Source: Dipteris shenzhenensis (Eukaryota > Polypodiophyta > Polypodiopsida > Gleicheniales). Taken from it: a stretch of 64,000 nucleotides of DNA. The stretch is from NCBI GenBank assembly GCA_047967505.1, contig CM106540.1; one strand, given 5' to 3'. The position numbers and the translations under genes are program-made. The notes below the pieces were generated by a model. It ran no database searches. It was given only the letters and a program-made list of their open reading frames with translations, and had not been told where the DNA came from. Below are positions 1 to 11,725 of this stretch, piece by piece (within the stretch, counting starts at the first letter, position 1; every line of letters starts with the position of its first letter).

Positions 1-252
1 TCGAGAGCTTTGTACTTTGTTGCTTCCTTACCATCAATTTGAACCATCACTTTAAAATGAAAATGATACTTGGCATGACAAATACAACGAAAAAAAAGTA
101 TTATTAACCAAAACAAGGAAAAGTTCGACAAACTCATTCCTAAAATTTCATCACACTCATCAACACTTAATAGCACTTCAACAATTTCTACCAAACGAAG
201 CCAATAATAAACTACATAATTACTACGACATTGCAATGGACATGAATACATT

Positions 253-566
253 TTAAAATTCAAGAGAAGAACATAATACATGCTTGCTAACTTGCAAGCT
301 ACTTTCTAACAAAAAACACTACAACACCATAAGAGAACTTAATCAACAACAGCATATTCTTTTAGAGAACATAATGTTGAAAAATTTTATTTTTGCTGAC
401 AAAAAAATCCATCTCTTCTTAACTGGAAATGCTGGAATAGGTAAAACTCATGTCTTGATGGCAATTGTTCAAGACCTTCTAAGATATTACTCTCACAAAG
501 AGACTCACAATGTTGAATTGCCAAAAGTTCTACTACTAGCTTATACAAGAAAAGCCGCCTTTAATA
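253..566 (+). pseudogene. Helentron-type Helitron, PIF1-like helicase, 5' part
   Basis: The translated stretch has the helicase Walker A motif FLTGNAGIGKTH (about 418-453), preceded by LNQQQ and followed by motif Ia-like LLLAYTRKAAFNI, the usual start of the PIF1-type helicase domain of Helitron RepHel proteins. In the family this enzyme unwinds DNA during rolling-circle transposition. The frame leaves homology at about 566, where an inverted block begins, and helicase homology resumes on the same strand at about 1207. The window starts inside the element, so the Rep nuclease part on this strand is not seen. The copy is broken and not functional. Family assignment rests on motif reading only. 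Confidence 0.72.
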
Positions 567-925
567 TTGTAGTGTTCTCCCTTGTGTTTGAGCTTTTTGC
601 ATGTAGACCTAGGAAGATGAGAGAATTTGTTTCACTAGGATCTTCATTGTCTTGAAGAAAAGGTTGTCAATGGATTTTGCAAATCGTCTATCTATGTTTG
701 TGAGCTCCCAACGTGCTATTGTTTGGTAGGATGTTTGCTCTAGAATGTTAACGTTTCTAGGGTTTTCGAAGAAAAGCTTTGGGAAAGCTAGTTCCTCATA
801 GAATTTGTCTTTGAAAATGCTTAGTGGGGAGAATCCCTCTGAGGGAACGATTGCAATTGTTTGATTTTCAAAATCAACAAGTTATTGACTTGTGTATATT
901 CCATGGACTAAAGTATCTGTTTGAA
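566..925 (-). pseudogene. Helitron Rep-region fragment, inverted
   Basis: On the minus strand this block reads as the conserved segment upstream of or within the Rep part of Helentron-like proteins, with PLSIFKDKFYEELAFP followed by WELTNIDRRFAKSIDNLFFK and a basic MQKAQTQGR end. It lies in the opposite orientation to the helicase pieces on both sides (before 566 and after 1207) and sits between helicase motif Ia and motif III. So it is either an internal inversion of the same element or a piece of a second copy. No start codon or complete domain is present. Confidence 0.6.
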
Positions 926-960
926 TGACTTCTCCAAGAATGTTGTTCTCCTCAAAGTCA

Positions 961-1206
961 TTATTGTCTTCTGATGTGTCTTTCGATTGAATGTTTCTTA
1001 CATGTTCTTCCCAAAGAGTATTTATGCAAACATATTGTCATGGCATGGTAGGCGACTAATCTTGTCTCTATATGCTTCTCCAATTGATAGAGTCTTTCTG
1101 TCAAGGATGCATGATCTCCCATGCATTTCTGTACTACTATGCGTAGGCTTGGTATTACAAATTCTAGTGGGACCATAGCTTCGAGGCCATACACCAAGTG
1201 CTTCTC
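961..1206 (-). pseudogene. Ty3/gypsy integrase C-terminal fragment
   Basis: The minus-strand frame contains LVYGLEAMVPLEFVIPSLRI, the well-known end of the gypsy integrase core in plant Ty3 elements, followed by the usual heptad-like stretch (RLYQLEKHIETRLVAYHA). It abuts the inverted Helitron Rep fragment and ends where the plus-strand helicase resumes at about 1207. It is only some 80 residues long with no active-site residues, and is unrelated in family to the gypsy elements G1-G4 downstream as far as the motif shows. Confidence 0.65.
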
Positions 1207-2250
1207 AAGCAAGCATACAACTTCAATGGAGTCCACCCTAGCCTTCTCGATGCTCAATATGGAGACCACCTACAACCATTTGGAGGAGTTGATGTAACCT
1301 TATGTGGAGAACTATGCCAAGCAAGTCCTACAAAAAGACTCCTTCAAAATAACTCAAACAAACAAATAATGGCATCTTATTGGGAAGAAAACGTCTTCAT
1401 GTATGAACTAACCACACCCATGAGATAAAATAATCCTAAATGCATTCAAATACTCAACAAAATGAGAATAGGTGCACATACCTAAGATGACTTATCATAC
1501 ATAAATGACACACATTATCATGGCCCCATACAAAAACAAATTATTCCTCATTTGTTTTACACCAATCCTGCAAAGGACATCCACAACAAAGAAGTATTCG
1601 AACTACTTGTAGGGGAACCTCATATTCTTCTAGCAAATGACAAAAAACATAAAACATGTAAAAGAAAGTTGTTTCACCACAAGACCCAAAGAACACAATA
1701 GGGTTGCACAAAATACTACATTTGAAGAAAGACATGATAGTAGAAATTTGTTCAGGCAACTTAGATATTCTAGATGGTTTAGTGAATGGAGCAGACGGCA
1801 TATTTAAGGACTCTAGCATACACACAATTCCACAAGTTGTTTGGATTTCTTTCAATAATGACAATATAGGAAAGCAAATAGGACTCAAACATAAGCATCT
1901 TTATCATAACAATATTCCATTCAATTGAACACCAATTTTTCCAATAACAAGAGAATTCCAAGTTGGGAAAAACTACCTGAACACAGTTTCTTAAACACAA
2001 TTTCCAATACAACCGGCAACAGCTAGAACTATCCATCGCTCATAAGGATTATCCATGGATTCTCTAGCATTTGACCCATCATTTATCAAGTCCCATGGCC
2101 TAGCACACACAGTGCTTTCACGGATATGAGATCCAAAAAATCTTTTCATAGTTAAACCACTCGAACAAAAACATATCAAGGTGGACACCAATGTCCTCAA
2201 AGAATGCAATGACTGCAAACGGAAAGGCAATGGCAAATCAAATAAATAAA
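1207..2250 (+). pseudogene. Helentron-type helicase, 3' part
   Basis: Plus-strand frames with several stops and shifts carry the second half of the PIF1-like helicase. Motif III reads FGGVDVTLCGELCQASP (about 1279-1329). Next come the YWEENVFMYELTTPMR block, a LRIG-like segment with KMRIG, then IVEICSGNLDILDGLVNGAD (about 1735-1795) and the late motif FPIQPATARTIHR near 2000-2037. These follow the family order. Stops at about 1426 and 1700 and at least two frame changes make it a pseudogene. It leads directly into an endonuclease-like domain downstream, the gene order of Helentrons. Confidence 0.68.
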
Positions 2251-2319
2251 CTTCTTAACACAACAAATTCAACACAACACAATTCAATCACTCAACATAG
2301 GATCTCTTACTTCACACAT

Positions 2320-2863
2320 TGATGACATACTTTCAAACGAAAGCTTGTTAATCTCAACCATACTTTGTCTTCAAGAATTGCATGTGAAGACATCAAACAC
2401 ACTTCACTTGCCAGGGTTCATATGTTTGCAAAATACAATTGGTGTAGGTATTGTGACATGCGATCTCGCAAAGACCTTCACTTGCTAGAACAAAATCATA
2501 TGAGTAAAGATGGTTGTGAATGCATGCTATCAACATTCGAGAACAAATGCATGGAAACAATAGCAATAATCAATGTGTACAATTCACCATCAGCAACATA
2601 CTTAACACTTACTTATTGTCTAGAAACTCTTCTACAAACATAAAAACAATAATCATCAGAGACTTCAACATCAACTATACGAACTCCAACAACAAAGCAA
2701 AAAAATAACATGCAACAATTAATCCAAGAACCAACATTTATACACAGCTCAACAATAGACCACATTTGGACTAATGTTCTAGGAGAACATAGTATATTTG
2801 GGTCTAACTTCATTTATTGGTTTGATCATTCTCTAATTTATACTAACATTCAACTACCTTAAA
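2320..2863 (+). pseudogene. Endonuclease/exonuclease/phosphatase-like domain of Helentron
   Basis: Several frames together give an EEP-fold signature: ILCLQELH (about 2360-2383, the LQE motif), VYNSPSATYL, IIRDFNINY (about 2652-2678; the usual GDFN has become RDFN), STIDHIWTN (about 2746-2772) and FDHSLIY. This order (LQE, GDFN, DH) is that of apurinic-like endonucleases. Lying directly after the PIF1-like helicase in the same orientation is typical of Helentron/Helitron2 proteins, which carry a C-terminal endonuclease. A free-standing LINE endonuclease is the alternative, but no reverse transcriptase follows. Frameshifted and with the Gly to Arg change, so inactive. Confidence 0.62.
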
Positions 2864-3847
2864 GGCAGGCCACTTGAATGTAATTCATCTTGTATTCATT
2901 ACCCATCTTGGGAATTTGAGAAAGTGGTCACTCGGTTCTGTATTTGTAACATTGTTGTAGCCATCTCCTTGCTCTTGTTGGGTACAAGAGATGTTTGGCT
3001 TCGGTAATACAGAGTGGCAGGAAACCCCCTCGTTCGAGTTACATAGGTTTTTGTATCAGCAATGCGCAAACTAAGCATTGCAGGACCTCCAAGTGCCAAT
3101 TTGCTATATGAACTACGTGGGAACATGAGAAGTGGTCAAAAAAGTGCCCAAGAAAATACCTAATTGCAATTAAACTAGTAGCAAAGTCAGCAATATCACA
3201 AAATTCTTCTATTCTTAAAGAAAAATCACAGGGGTTTCAAAGTGCAAGACTTGATTGTTATGAAGTTCATCTGCTACTAGTTGCTCGCCTTACAGCTTTC
3301 TAGAATCTTTAAAACTAGTATACACAACTGAGACAACCTCACTAAGTAGCATTGACGCTCATTTGCTACTTCTGTTGGGATACTCATGTGGTTGGACAAA
3401 GCTCCAATGATCAATAGCTCTAACTCAATGTCAAAGAGAGAAAGCCAGTGGAAATATGCACGACGATGTAGGTGGAGGAAGTGAAGTGCATAGCAAGAAT
3501 AGCCCCATTATGGCTAATAGGACTCCAAAAGGGCCTATTGCATAAGGGTCTTAAAAAAGGTGACTAAGCTCGAGCATAATAAGGAGGCTCAAGCATTAAA
3601 AGAAGAGGTTTCCTTCCTCCTTGTTGGTGGGAAAAAATGGTCCCCACTCCGAGTTATCCAAGTAAAGATGTTTTTCTATCCTTGGAACATCTCGTGGAGT
3701 TGTGTATATCTTGGATCAAATTCAATCCAATGCTAGGATATTGAAGGTGCTTTGAAAGAGATTTGAAGGCCCACAATGGTAGATAACTTGGTAGCGGATC
3801 ATGGAGGGCCATTAGATCTCAAATGCAATGTATAAGAATGGTGGCTG

Positions 3848-3876
3848 GCCATTAGATCTACCTTAGATCTAATGGC
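3848..3876. repeat. Perfect 13-bp inverted repeat
   Basis: GCCATTAGATCTA and its exact reverse complement TAGATCTAATGGC are separated by three bases. The core holds two BglII-type AGATCT hexamers. A related half site (GGCCATTAGATCT) lies upstream near 3806 and a second imperfect palindrome downstream at 3908-3934. Confidence 0.85.
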
Positions 3877-3907
3877 TACAAATTCTCCCATAAAGAAGTG
3901 TGGCTAG

Positions 3908-3934
3908 CCATTAAATCTAAAGTAGATCTAATGG
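3908..3934. repeat. Second imperfect AGATCT palindrome
   Basis: CCATTAAATCTA and TAGATCTAATGG form 12-bp arms with one mismatch around a 3-base spacer. It copies the sequence of the palindrome at 3848-3876, so the two look like a diverged tandem duplication. Confidence 0.75.
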
Positions 3935-6900
3935 AATGAGAAAAGGTGCATGCGATGGAGCAGATGTTGACCCTGGGATGGTATTCTAAGTGCCCTATGA
4001 ATTGTAGGATTGAAAATTTGAAAGCCTACTTGCATGCCCATTTAATTCTTCTCTCCCTTGGGCCGCCCTTTTCTTTGGGCCATTACACATAGCTTACAAC
4101 TAACGGCTGCCCCATTGACTGTAGGCGGATAGACCCTACAACCCCACCACATGGTGCACTATCTACTCCTTGCATGCATGATCTCTTACACCATCCAATG
4201 AGTCATGACCTTTTCACTTGGTGACCACCACATTTTAACATGTAATCAAGAGCTTAATCTTCCCTTATGAGGACTTTCTTGAGCCCAAAATTCTCCTAAT
4301 GCCTTCTCCTTCTTGGAGACACAATCGTAACAACTCAAGAGCCACATGATCAATACTTGTGGACAGCTCTTGCTTGCATTGCTCTCAATGAGGGTAGCTT
4401 GGAAGTGAACTCTCCAATGGCATTCCAATAAGATCCCCATGACATGTTAGTCACTGCTGGGGAATACACACTACAAGAGGCCTCAGAGACAAGGGAAATA
4501 CTTCAACTACTCCCTTGGCTGGTTGACACAGATGACATGGGAGAGGTAATGAAGAAGGTGGGTGATGCATCAGACATGAGAATGTGGCCTCAACTTGGGA
4601 GACAATTGTCTCTAATACTCAACTCTCTGCCTTATATGGTCTATCCCTTGGTAGTGTTGCGTACCTTCACCAACTAAAGACCCAACAAGGGCATGCTCTT
4701 GATTCATGATAGTAGAATCCACCCAAAAAGAAGATGGCCTACAATCATAGCCTATCTTTGTTTGTGGACATCCTATTTATCCTGTCAACAAAACCACCTC
4801 AACAATGAAAACCCACTATAAGAGTCTCTTCTCATCCCATGTAAGCCTACAAGAGAAGCCCATAGTGGAGTATTTGGAAACCCCTTATCAAGAGTGCCCT
4901 AGACAAAACAAGGGATGAGACCGCATGCCATTTCCTTGTCAAAACCACTAGTGACTCAAGTGGAAGGGGCTTTTTAATGCATTCGGGTAGGATGGACAAT
5001 TGAATTCATTCTGAAGTGCTATACCAAGTAGATACAAACAATTAGAGCATATCGCCATGGTTGTGGGGTTGGAGTTTGGTCCCTCCCTCTTAACAAGCTT
5101 AGTTTGGTCTAGGCTACAAGGATGGGATGGTGTTTTTTAAAGGAAATGTCTATGCATGCACACCTCCACCTTGGGCTAAAGTGCATTTATCTTAGGGGAG
5201 ACTGATTCTTTGCACTAGACTCTTGAAAACATTCAATTGTTGTGGATGGATTATCATGTAATTTAATCATGGAGTCTCATTGCAATTGGTGGATAATGGT
5301 AGCTCTAGTTTGTTTTGATATGTCTTTGTGTAGAGCGTTTTGGCTTACTTCTAGATGCATGTTCATCATTGATTATATGTGGTATTATTTTACATTTGTT
5401 TTGGTGGTTGTATGTTGTTTTAGAATTCAGCTTGTTGAACTTCACTACAACATCATTTTCCTACATTTCATGCTTGTAATGTCATAATTTTTTCTATTTA
5501 GCTACTAGGCATAAAGTTCAAGGTTTCCTTCATGCATGATGGGTATTTTTCAAATCTCAATACTAGAGCATGGATGTGGTGAGACTATAGTCACACATGA
5601 GTTGTTGAGGGATTGCCATATGTTGGAACTTCTAGGGGAGTGGGGGGCCTTCAAAGAGAGGGAGGATGCACTCTTTAGGGCTACGAGGCCCCTCCTAGTT
5701 GGAGGAGTTGCACTTTTTAGGGTATAGTGGGGAGCCTGGGGAGGGTGTGGTTTTTAAATCCCATGATTTTGAATTTCCTTTGCTAATAAATTCTTTGACT
5801 TTAAAGAATTATTGTAAGAATATTGACCATTTTGGTGAAGATTGTAACAAATTCTCATATGATGTAGTCAACTTTTATTACATGCATATGTGTTCCAAGA
5901 TAAATCACCATGGAACATTCCAATAACAAGGCAATAATTTTAAGAAGATGTAGGACATTAGGCCACTCTAGTTCTCTTCATTCCTACTAGGGATGGAGTT
6001 ATAACTTTAAAAGATCTAGGACCTAAGTCCACTTTTGCTACTTGGACATGAAGGAGCCTTACATCTACACATCTAGAGCATAAAAGCTCACTTTCTATAC
6101 TTACAGCTTGTAGGGCAAAAGTAAGATTGTAACACAAATGATGTAATGAAAGCAAGATTGTGATATTCACGATGAATATCGTACCCAAATGGTCCAACAT
6201 TCACATACTCAGTTCCTACTTGCATGGGCAGATGACCCAATTGCAACTTGATGGATCTTAGTGGGACCATACAAATTGATGGTTTAGTAGGTTGGATGGA
6301 CACTTGAGCATATGGTTAAACGTATTTGGTTGGTAAGACGAGGGCATTGTGAGATGCATGTGAAAGTATTTTGCTGGAAATTGAAAGGAAAGAAAGTATA
6401 TTTGATTGAAAAACTATTGCAAGCATGAGTCTGAATCAAGTATTTATCTAGTGTGGCTATTGCACACTCTTATGCATTGAGGGGCGGCTCATTGGCCATC
6501 CTATTTCATCACATGGATCATGATATCCAAACTTTTCCTTCCCATGACCATGTTGATGGAGCAAATAAGTGTAGGATCAAGAGCGGGTCCCAAATTGCTT
6601 AGCTATCTATTGTAAATTTCACATGTGTGCCTTAATGGATAAACACACACAAATGCAAGGTTTCATGGACATACATCCATTGCATGGCTTCAAAAGTGCT
6701 ATTTTCTGTCCAATATCTACATCCTTGGGATGCCCAGCCATGAAATTGATGCCCCCATGGCCTTTTTGCATACATGTTGATTTAGATGACCTAGGAAATA
6801 TAGATTGTGGCTGGTGATAGACCAATCGATGCCGCGGAAGATAGCAACTGGAGATAATGTTGTTTGGACTTATTTCCTAACATCAAAAAATCAATTTGGG

Positions 6901-7326
6901 TGCTACTATCGAAACCTAGAAGTGAACCGATTGGTGTCAAAACTATCTTCAAAGAGATCCAAAGAATGAGCAACAAATGCAATATATTGATTTATCTTCT
7001 CTTTTTTGTTCCTTGGTGGGAAAAAGAAACTTGCAAATGTTGCAACCAGTAGCATGCAAAATGAGGAGCCTCTGGAGGCAAGCCCGGTGAGTGCTCAAAG
7101 TGAGTGCTTGTTTGGATGATATTCCTTTCTTGTTGTTATTAGAAGAAGATGTTGGGTTTCAACTGTGGGGGTTGTGCCCACTTGAGTCTGGTGCCATCCC
7201 TCAGCCCTCATTGGGTAACACCTTGAGTCAATTGAACTATATAAAGGATAATCTGCTCCCACTTACTTTGCATATGGGACGAATTCCCCAAGTACACGCT
7301 TTCTCTTTTGGGCGAATTCCCCACAA

Positions 7327-7480
7327 CAACTCCAAGTATAGGCTTCTTCTTTTGAAATGTACCTATATCCTTTATGTTTCGTGGCCAATTCATTAATCTC
7401 CAACAACTTCAAGTACATGCTTCTTCTTCTGAAATGTACCTATATCCTTTACGTTTGGTGGCCACTTCAATAATCTCCAA
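7327..7480. repeat. 77-bp tandem duplication
   Basis: Two adjacent units (7327-7403 and 7404-7480) share CTTCTTCTTTTGAAATGTAC-type sequence with about 10 differences. No coding function is supported. Confidence 0.8.
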
Positions 7481-9276
7481 CTAGTATAACACACAAACAT
7501 TTCTACTTTGCTCTCTACAAGAAATATATAATAAAGGTCTCGTTTGGTTATGCTTCTCATATTCATTATAGTGGCATTAACATAAGACTTGCCATTCTTT
7601 TTAGGCACAACCAAACCCAACTTGTGTGTTTAATTTCATACAAGTTTAGAAATCCTTTCTAGTTTGCAAATGTTGAATTTGTGTACAAAGCTTCACAAGG
7701 CTTTTAGATTCGTTTTTCACCATTTTATTATGGTATCTTGAACTTCAATGATTTCCATTGGCTTTGTATGGAAGGAGGAGGAGCTCAGTACTCAATCCTC
7801 CTAGGAAGGCAGTGGACTATCCAAGCAAATCATCAAGTGAGCATCCCCACCGGAAACTTCATCTTAGGACGAGGACAAGAGTTGAGTTCTCCTCCACTAG
7901 GTCTAGGCTGATCATGCCTAGCAGATTTTTCATGACAAAATGGATGATATGAACTTTAATATGCCAGAAGACAAAGAACCAAAGGTCCCAAATTCCTCTT
8001 TCTTTTTGTAGAGATATTAAACTCATGATTTTTCTTAAGTAAACAATTGTGTAAGCTAGTAAGCCTTCTACCTCATAGTGGGACGAGAGGAATTATAGCC
8101 ATTAGTATCTTGGGTGCCATGTGTCAAAATGAGGCTTTCACCTTAGATAGCGACACATCATACAACCTTTTCAGCTCTTTGTTAATGACCTGTCGTCGTG
8201 CATCAAGCATGTCAATTAGCTTTGTGGGCTGATCTTCAAGCTATGTCACCAAGGCCCAAATAGGTCAGAGCCCTTTGTAGCTTGTTGCAACCTCTATTGG
8301 TTTCTTTTTCTCTTCATGAGATGTTCTTGTGGGCTACGGATCTACATGTTACCAAAGAATGTGGCCAACCATTTGTTGGCTGTTAAAACATCTCCTTAGC
8401 CTCTCATGTGCAAACTTCACCATGACCTCTATCATACTCTACCTAGAAAGCTTTGGAGTGTTGGATGTTTACAATGGACAAGTTTTTCGATTTGCTAGAC
8501 TTTATCCGACTCCATAACGTTCCCCTTTTAGCTTATAACACATCTGAATAATACCCATTAAGGCACTCCAAACATGTACTCTTTTGGATTTAGGGCAATG
8601 GAGTGCATTTGAAAATTAATAAAGAACTCCTCAACATCCCTACATGAGTGGATATGGAATCCATTCCTAAGGTCGGGTCATCCTTGAAGACCTTAAGCTC
8701 CTTTGAAGATTAATACAAATTGTTGATATATGTTATAGAAGTGTAATCTAGTCTGAACAGCATGATATGACTCCCAAAACCTTCAAACATTAACATGGAG
8801 TTGTCTTAAGTTTGTCCTGGAATGCCACCTAAATTTGGTTTTATAAGAGCAAAACAATCCTAAAGCTATACAATTCCTTCTCGAATATTTGGTCGCAGAT
8901 TTGGTCTATGAAAGGTAGTGGATATGAATTTGGGATGGCCACCTTATTTAGATTTGCAAGTTCATACTACTAGAAATCTTTTCTTGTGCACGATGACCAC
9001 CAAAGAGCACCACTGAAATACAATTGTAGGGAAGATCGGGCTCACTTCAAGAAGTTTTTTTATTTTTGCATAACACCTTGCACTTTGTTTACTACGTGAT
9101 TACTAGGATGGTTTGGCATTTGGCCTCAGAGGAATTTGATGCTCCATCTTCAATGGGTGGACCCCCTCAGTGAGGTCTTGATATGATCGGTGCATAGGTA
9201 TATCATTTGATCGTGCACATTAGTGTCCAACTTGACGTGAATGTTTTGAGATCCTTGTCCATTTAAAGATTTATCT
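7481..9276. other. Unassigned intergenic stretch
   Basis: Nothing recognisable was found apart from a very weak reverse-transcriptase-like reading on the minus strand (7430-7620), which I did not accept. Confidence 0.45.
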
Positions 9277-9545
9277 TTCATGTTGAAATACATGGCCTTT
9301 TGTGGACCTAACACCCGCCATGGTACATTGGGACTATGTGACTAATGGAGAAATTGGAGACTAAGGGCCTCAAGCCCTTGCACATTGATACGTGGCAATA
9401 TGGCTTGGGAGTAATTCCATAAGAAACGTGTACCCTGATTGACATTGAATATAAATTCTTGGTAAGAGCCCTCCTCAAATCCCTCCCAAAATCTTTTGGA
9501 AATGAGGAGACCCCGCATGGTTATTGGACAAGTTGTGGGACCCCC
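9277..9545 (+). repeat. Left arm of a diverged inverted repeat pair
   Basis: This block is similar, in opposite orientation, to 11455-11725. Shared landmarks include CCATGGTAC, GGAGAAATTGGAGACTAAGG, CTTGAATATAAA/ATTGAATATAAA and GGAAATGAGGAG. The arms are about 270 bp long with clear divergence. They could be terminal inverted repeats of a DNA element, or two copies of one LTR-like repeat inserted in opposite directions. Confidence 0.75.
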
Positions 9546-10594
9546 CCACAATGCATCCCTTAGTGACACTTGGTGTGTTTTGCCATGACATCCAACATGG
9601 TATGTGAGCTAGTTCATCAACATGGCAATGACGGGCACCTAAATGATCTCTAGTTTGTGGCAGTTGGTGATGATGGTATGCTACTATAGGCTATGTGCAG
9701 CATGCATTGATTGCATGCGTGTGCCACGAAAATGTGGCAACCCACGCATGTATTGACTCCTATCTAGGCGGCGGTAGCATTGTGATAAGTGGCGTTCCCT
9801 TGGAGACATACAAAGGTTTGGTGAATGCATTGTTAAATTTGGTACACACTCTTAAATATCAACAAGTTGGTTGACAAAGGGGCTGCTTTATGTGGTGAGT
9901 GCCAATTGCACATTTGTAGATATCACTCTCCTAAATAACTTAGCTTGCATTATGCAATGGCTGGTTTGGATTAATAGTGTAATAGTATATGGTACTTTGA
10001 ATACTAATATTTTGGTTGCATGCAATGCTTAGAATGTAATACATGAAATTGATATGTAACAAACATTGTGAAATAGAAATTATTGTGACAATGTCAACTA
10101 TTTGATTCAAGGAAAATTAAAGAGGGAGATATGTTATATCAGATGTGTGCTCTTATAGAAATTCGTCTCCCTTTTGTTGTTTTGTATGAAAAATCAAAAC
10201 ATTAGACAGGATAGTTGTCATATCTTGTAGATAGTAGTAACCCGTATCGAAAGGACAAACTTCACAAAGTACGAGAGCATAATAGCATCCATATCTATTT
10301 GGACCAGTAAACATAACATGCAAATTCAAATGATGTAGATGCTTATTAAATTTTGTTGTTATGTCAAATCTTGTGGGAAACAAGTGGTGGCTAAAATAGA
10401 TGTCAACATCTAGGCTTCTTTCCCTTTTTTTCTCCAGAGATCAATCTGTGGTGTTATTCCCTTTCTCGACTGTTTGCAATAGCTGTATATACCTTAGGGT
10501 CGCTTATTCGAGATAAAGTAGCTGATAATCTGATCAAAGGCGAATACCAAGAGGATAGGAGGGCAATTGTGAGGCAACCACTCAAAATGATCCA
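9546..10594. other. Unassigned stretch between repeat arm and L1 remnant
   Basis: No supported gene, RNA or repeat. The sequence is AT-rich with only short frames. Confidence 0.45.
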
Positions 10595-11190
10595 CTTCTA
10601 GTGCAAAATACAACGCAATCCCTTGATGCTTTTTGTTCAACATCTGGGTCAAGAATAAATAACAATAAAAGTGGGATTAATGGGATATATGGATCCACTT
10701 GATCTTTTGTAAACAAGTGATGCAAGTTAATTTAACAAGGGAGATTACTTGGTGTGGCCATGGGTTTTCATTGCGGCATGAAGGCTTTCCAAAGAATTAA
10801 AGATAAGATGTCCAAGAGGCAAAAGTTGCAACCCTCATTGACAATAAGAAAATTGTTGCTTAAGCAATTTAAGTATTCTCTGGATCAATCATTGTATATC
10901 TTGTTAGTATCCAACTAAAAAAGAGGTGGTGCAGATTAATGCACTTTCCCGAACTTTGTTTTGGGAAAGACAAAAAGATGTCAAAGGTCAAAGGGGATTT
11001 TTGCACATTGCCAAAGAAATAGGGTGAGTTAGGTATCGTTAATGTGGGCAAACCTTCAATCGATTCAAAGGGAAACGATTGAAGCATTGCAAGAAAAAGA
11101 CATTGTATGGGTCGCTTTGATCAAGAAAAACTTAGCAAAGGTAAACCTTTGAGATGCAAACAATAAAAAATCCTACATAGAGCTGTCTTT
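10595..11190 (+). pseudogene. L1-type LINE remnant, end of RT and post-RT region
   Basis: Plus-strand frames give, in order, SLDAFCSTSGSRINNNKSG (the FC..SG..IN..KS block after the RT core), the LLLKQFKYSLDQSLYIL stretch, then GKDKKMSKVKGDFCTLPKK plus GELGI (the plant L1 'W.KVC.PK..GGLGI' block) and EALQEKDIVWVALIKKNL. This order matches plant L1 ORF2 after the catalytic core. Frames shift several times and stops are frequent. No catalytic motif survives. It lies inside the inverted repeat pair at 9277-9545 and 11455-11725. Confidence 0.65.
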
Positions 11191-11340
11191 CCTTTTTGGG
11201 GAGGAACTTAAGGGGGAAATAGTGTGGTACTAGGAGATTTTATTATGGTAGAGAACCTTTCACATCATATTGACCATAAAGTAAGTTCTTTTATTTGTGT
11301 GAAAGCTATTCTTAGGAAACCAAACATTCCTCTATTCCAT
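11191..11340 (+). pseudogene. Possible LINE endonuclease scrap
   Basis: One frame reads VVLGDFIMVENLSHHIDH, close to the GDFNMVE motif of LINE endonucleases. In an intact LINE this domain precedes the reverse transcriptase, but here it follows the post-RT block, so it would come from a rearranged or second copy. Too short to be certain. Confidence 0.35.
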
Positions 11341-11454
11341 TCAAGGTGGGTGTACCTTAGATTGTGTGGTTAGCTTATCCCTTACAACTAGCCTAACCAA
11401 CTATGATTCAAAATAGACCAATCGATTTCTCTATGGTCAATAATTCAACCTTTG

Positions 11455-11725
11455 TCCCACTTCCTATCCAATAGCCATGCAAGGCCTCCTCATTTCCTAA
11501 AAGAGCCCGGGAGGGATATGAGGGGGGATCTTCATGACCAATACTTTATATTCAAGGTCACTTAGGGTAATATGTGCTTATGGGGTTATTCACAAGCCAT
11601 ATTTACCACGTGTCAATGTGCAAAGCCATGAGTCCCTTAGTCTCTAATTTCTCCATTCATCACGTAGTCCCAAGGTACCATGGGGTTGTGTTAGGACCAC
11701 ACAAGGCCCTATATTTCATTACCCC
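11455..11725 (-). repeat. Right arm of the inverted repeat pair
   Basis: The reverse complement of this block matches 9277-9545 over its length, ending with the CCTAACAC-like edge near 11700. See the left arm. Confidence 0.75.

Larger units (their letters stand above)
2864..7326. other. Unassigned intergenic stretch
   Basis: I found no convincing coding region on either strand. Short open frames occur but none has a recognisable domain. The region holds an AGATCT-rich palindrome cluster (separate entries). No structural RNA is recognised. Confidence 0.5.

Noticed and set aside
7393-7620. Minus-strand frame starting MGLVVPKKNGKSYVN, faintly like gypsy reverse transcriptase
   Set aside because: Only the KKNGK word fits; no later RT motif follows and a tandem repeat overlaps it.
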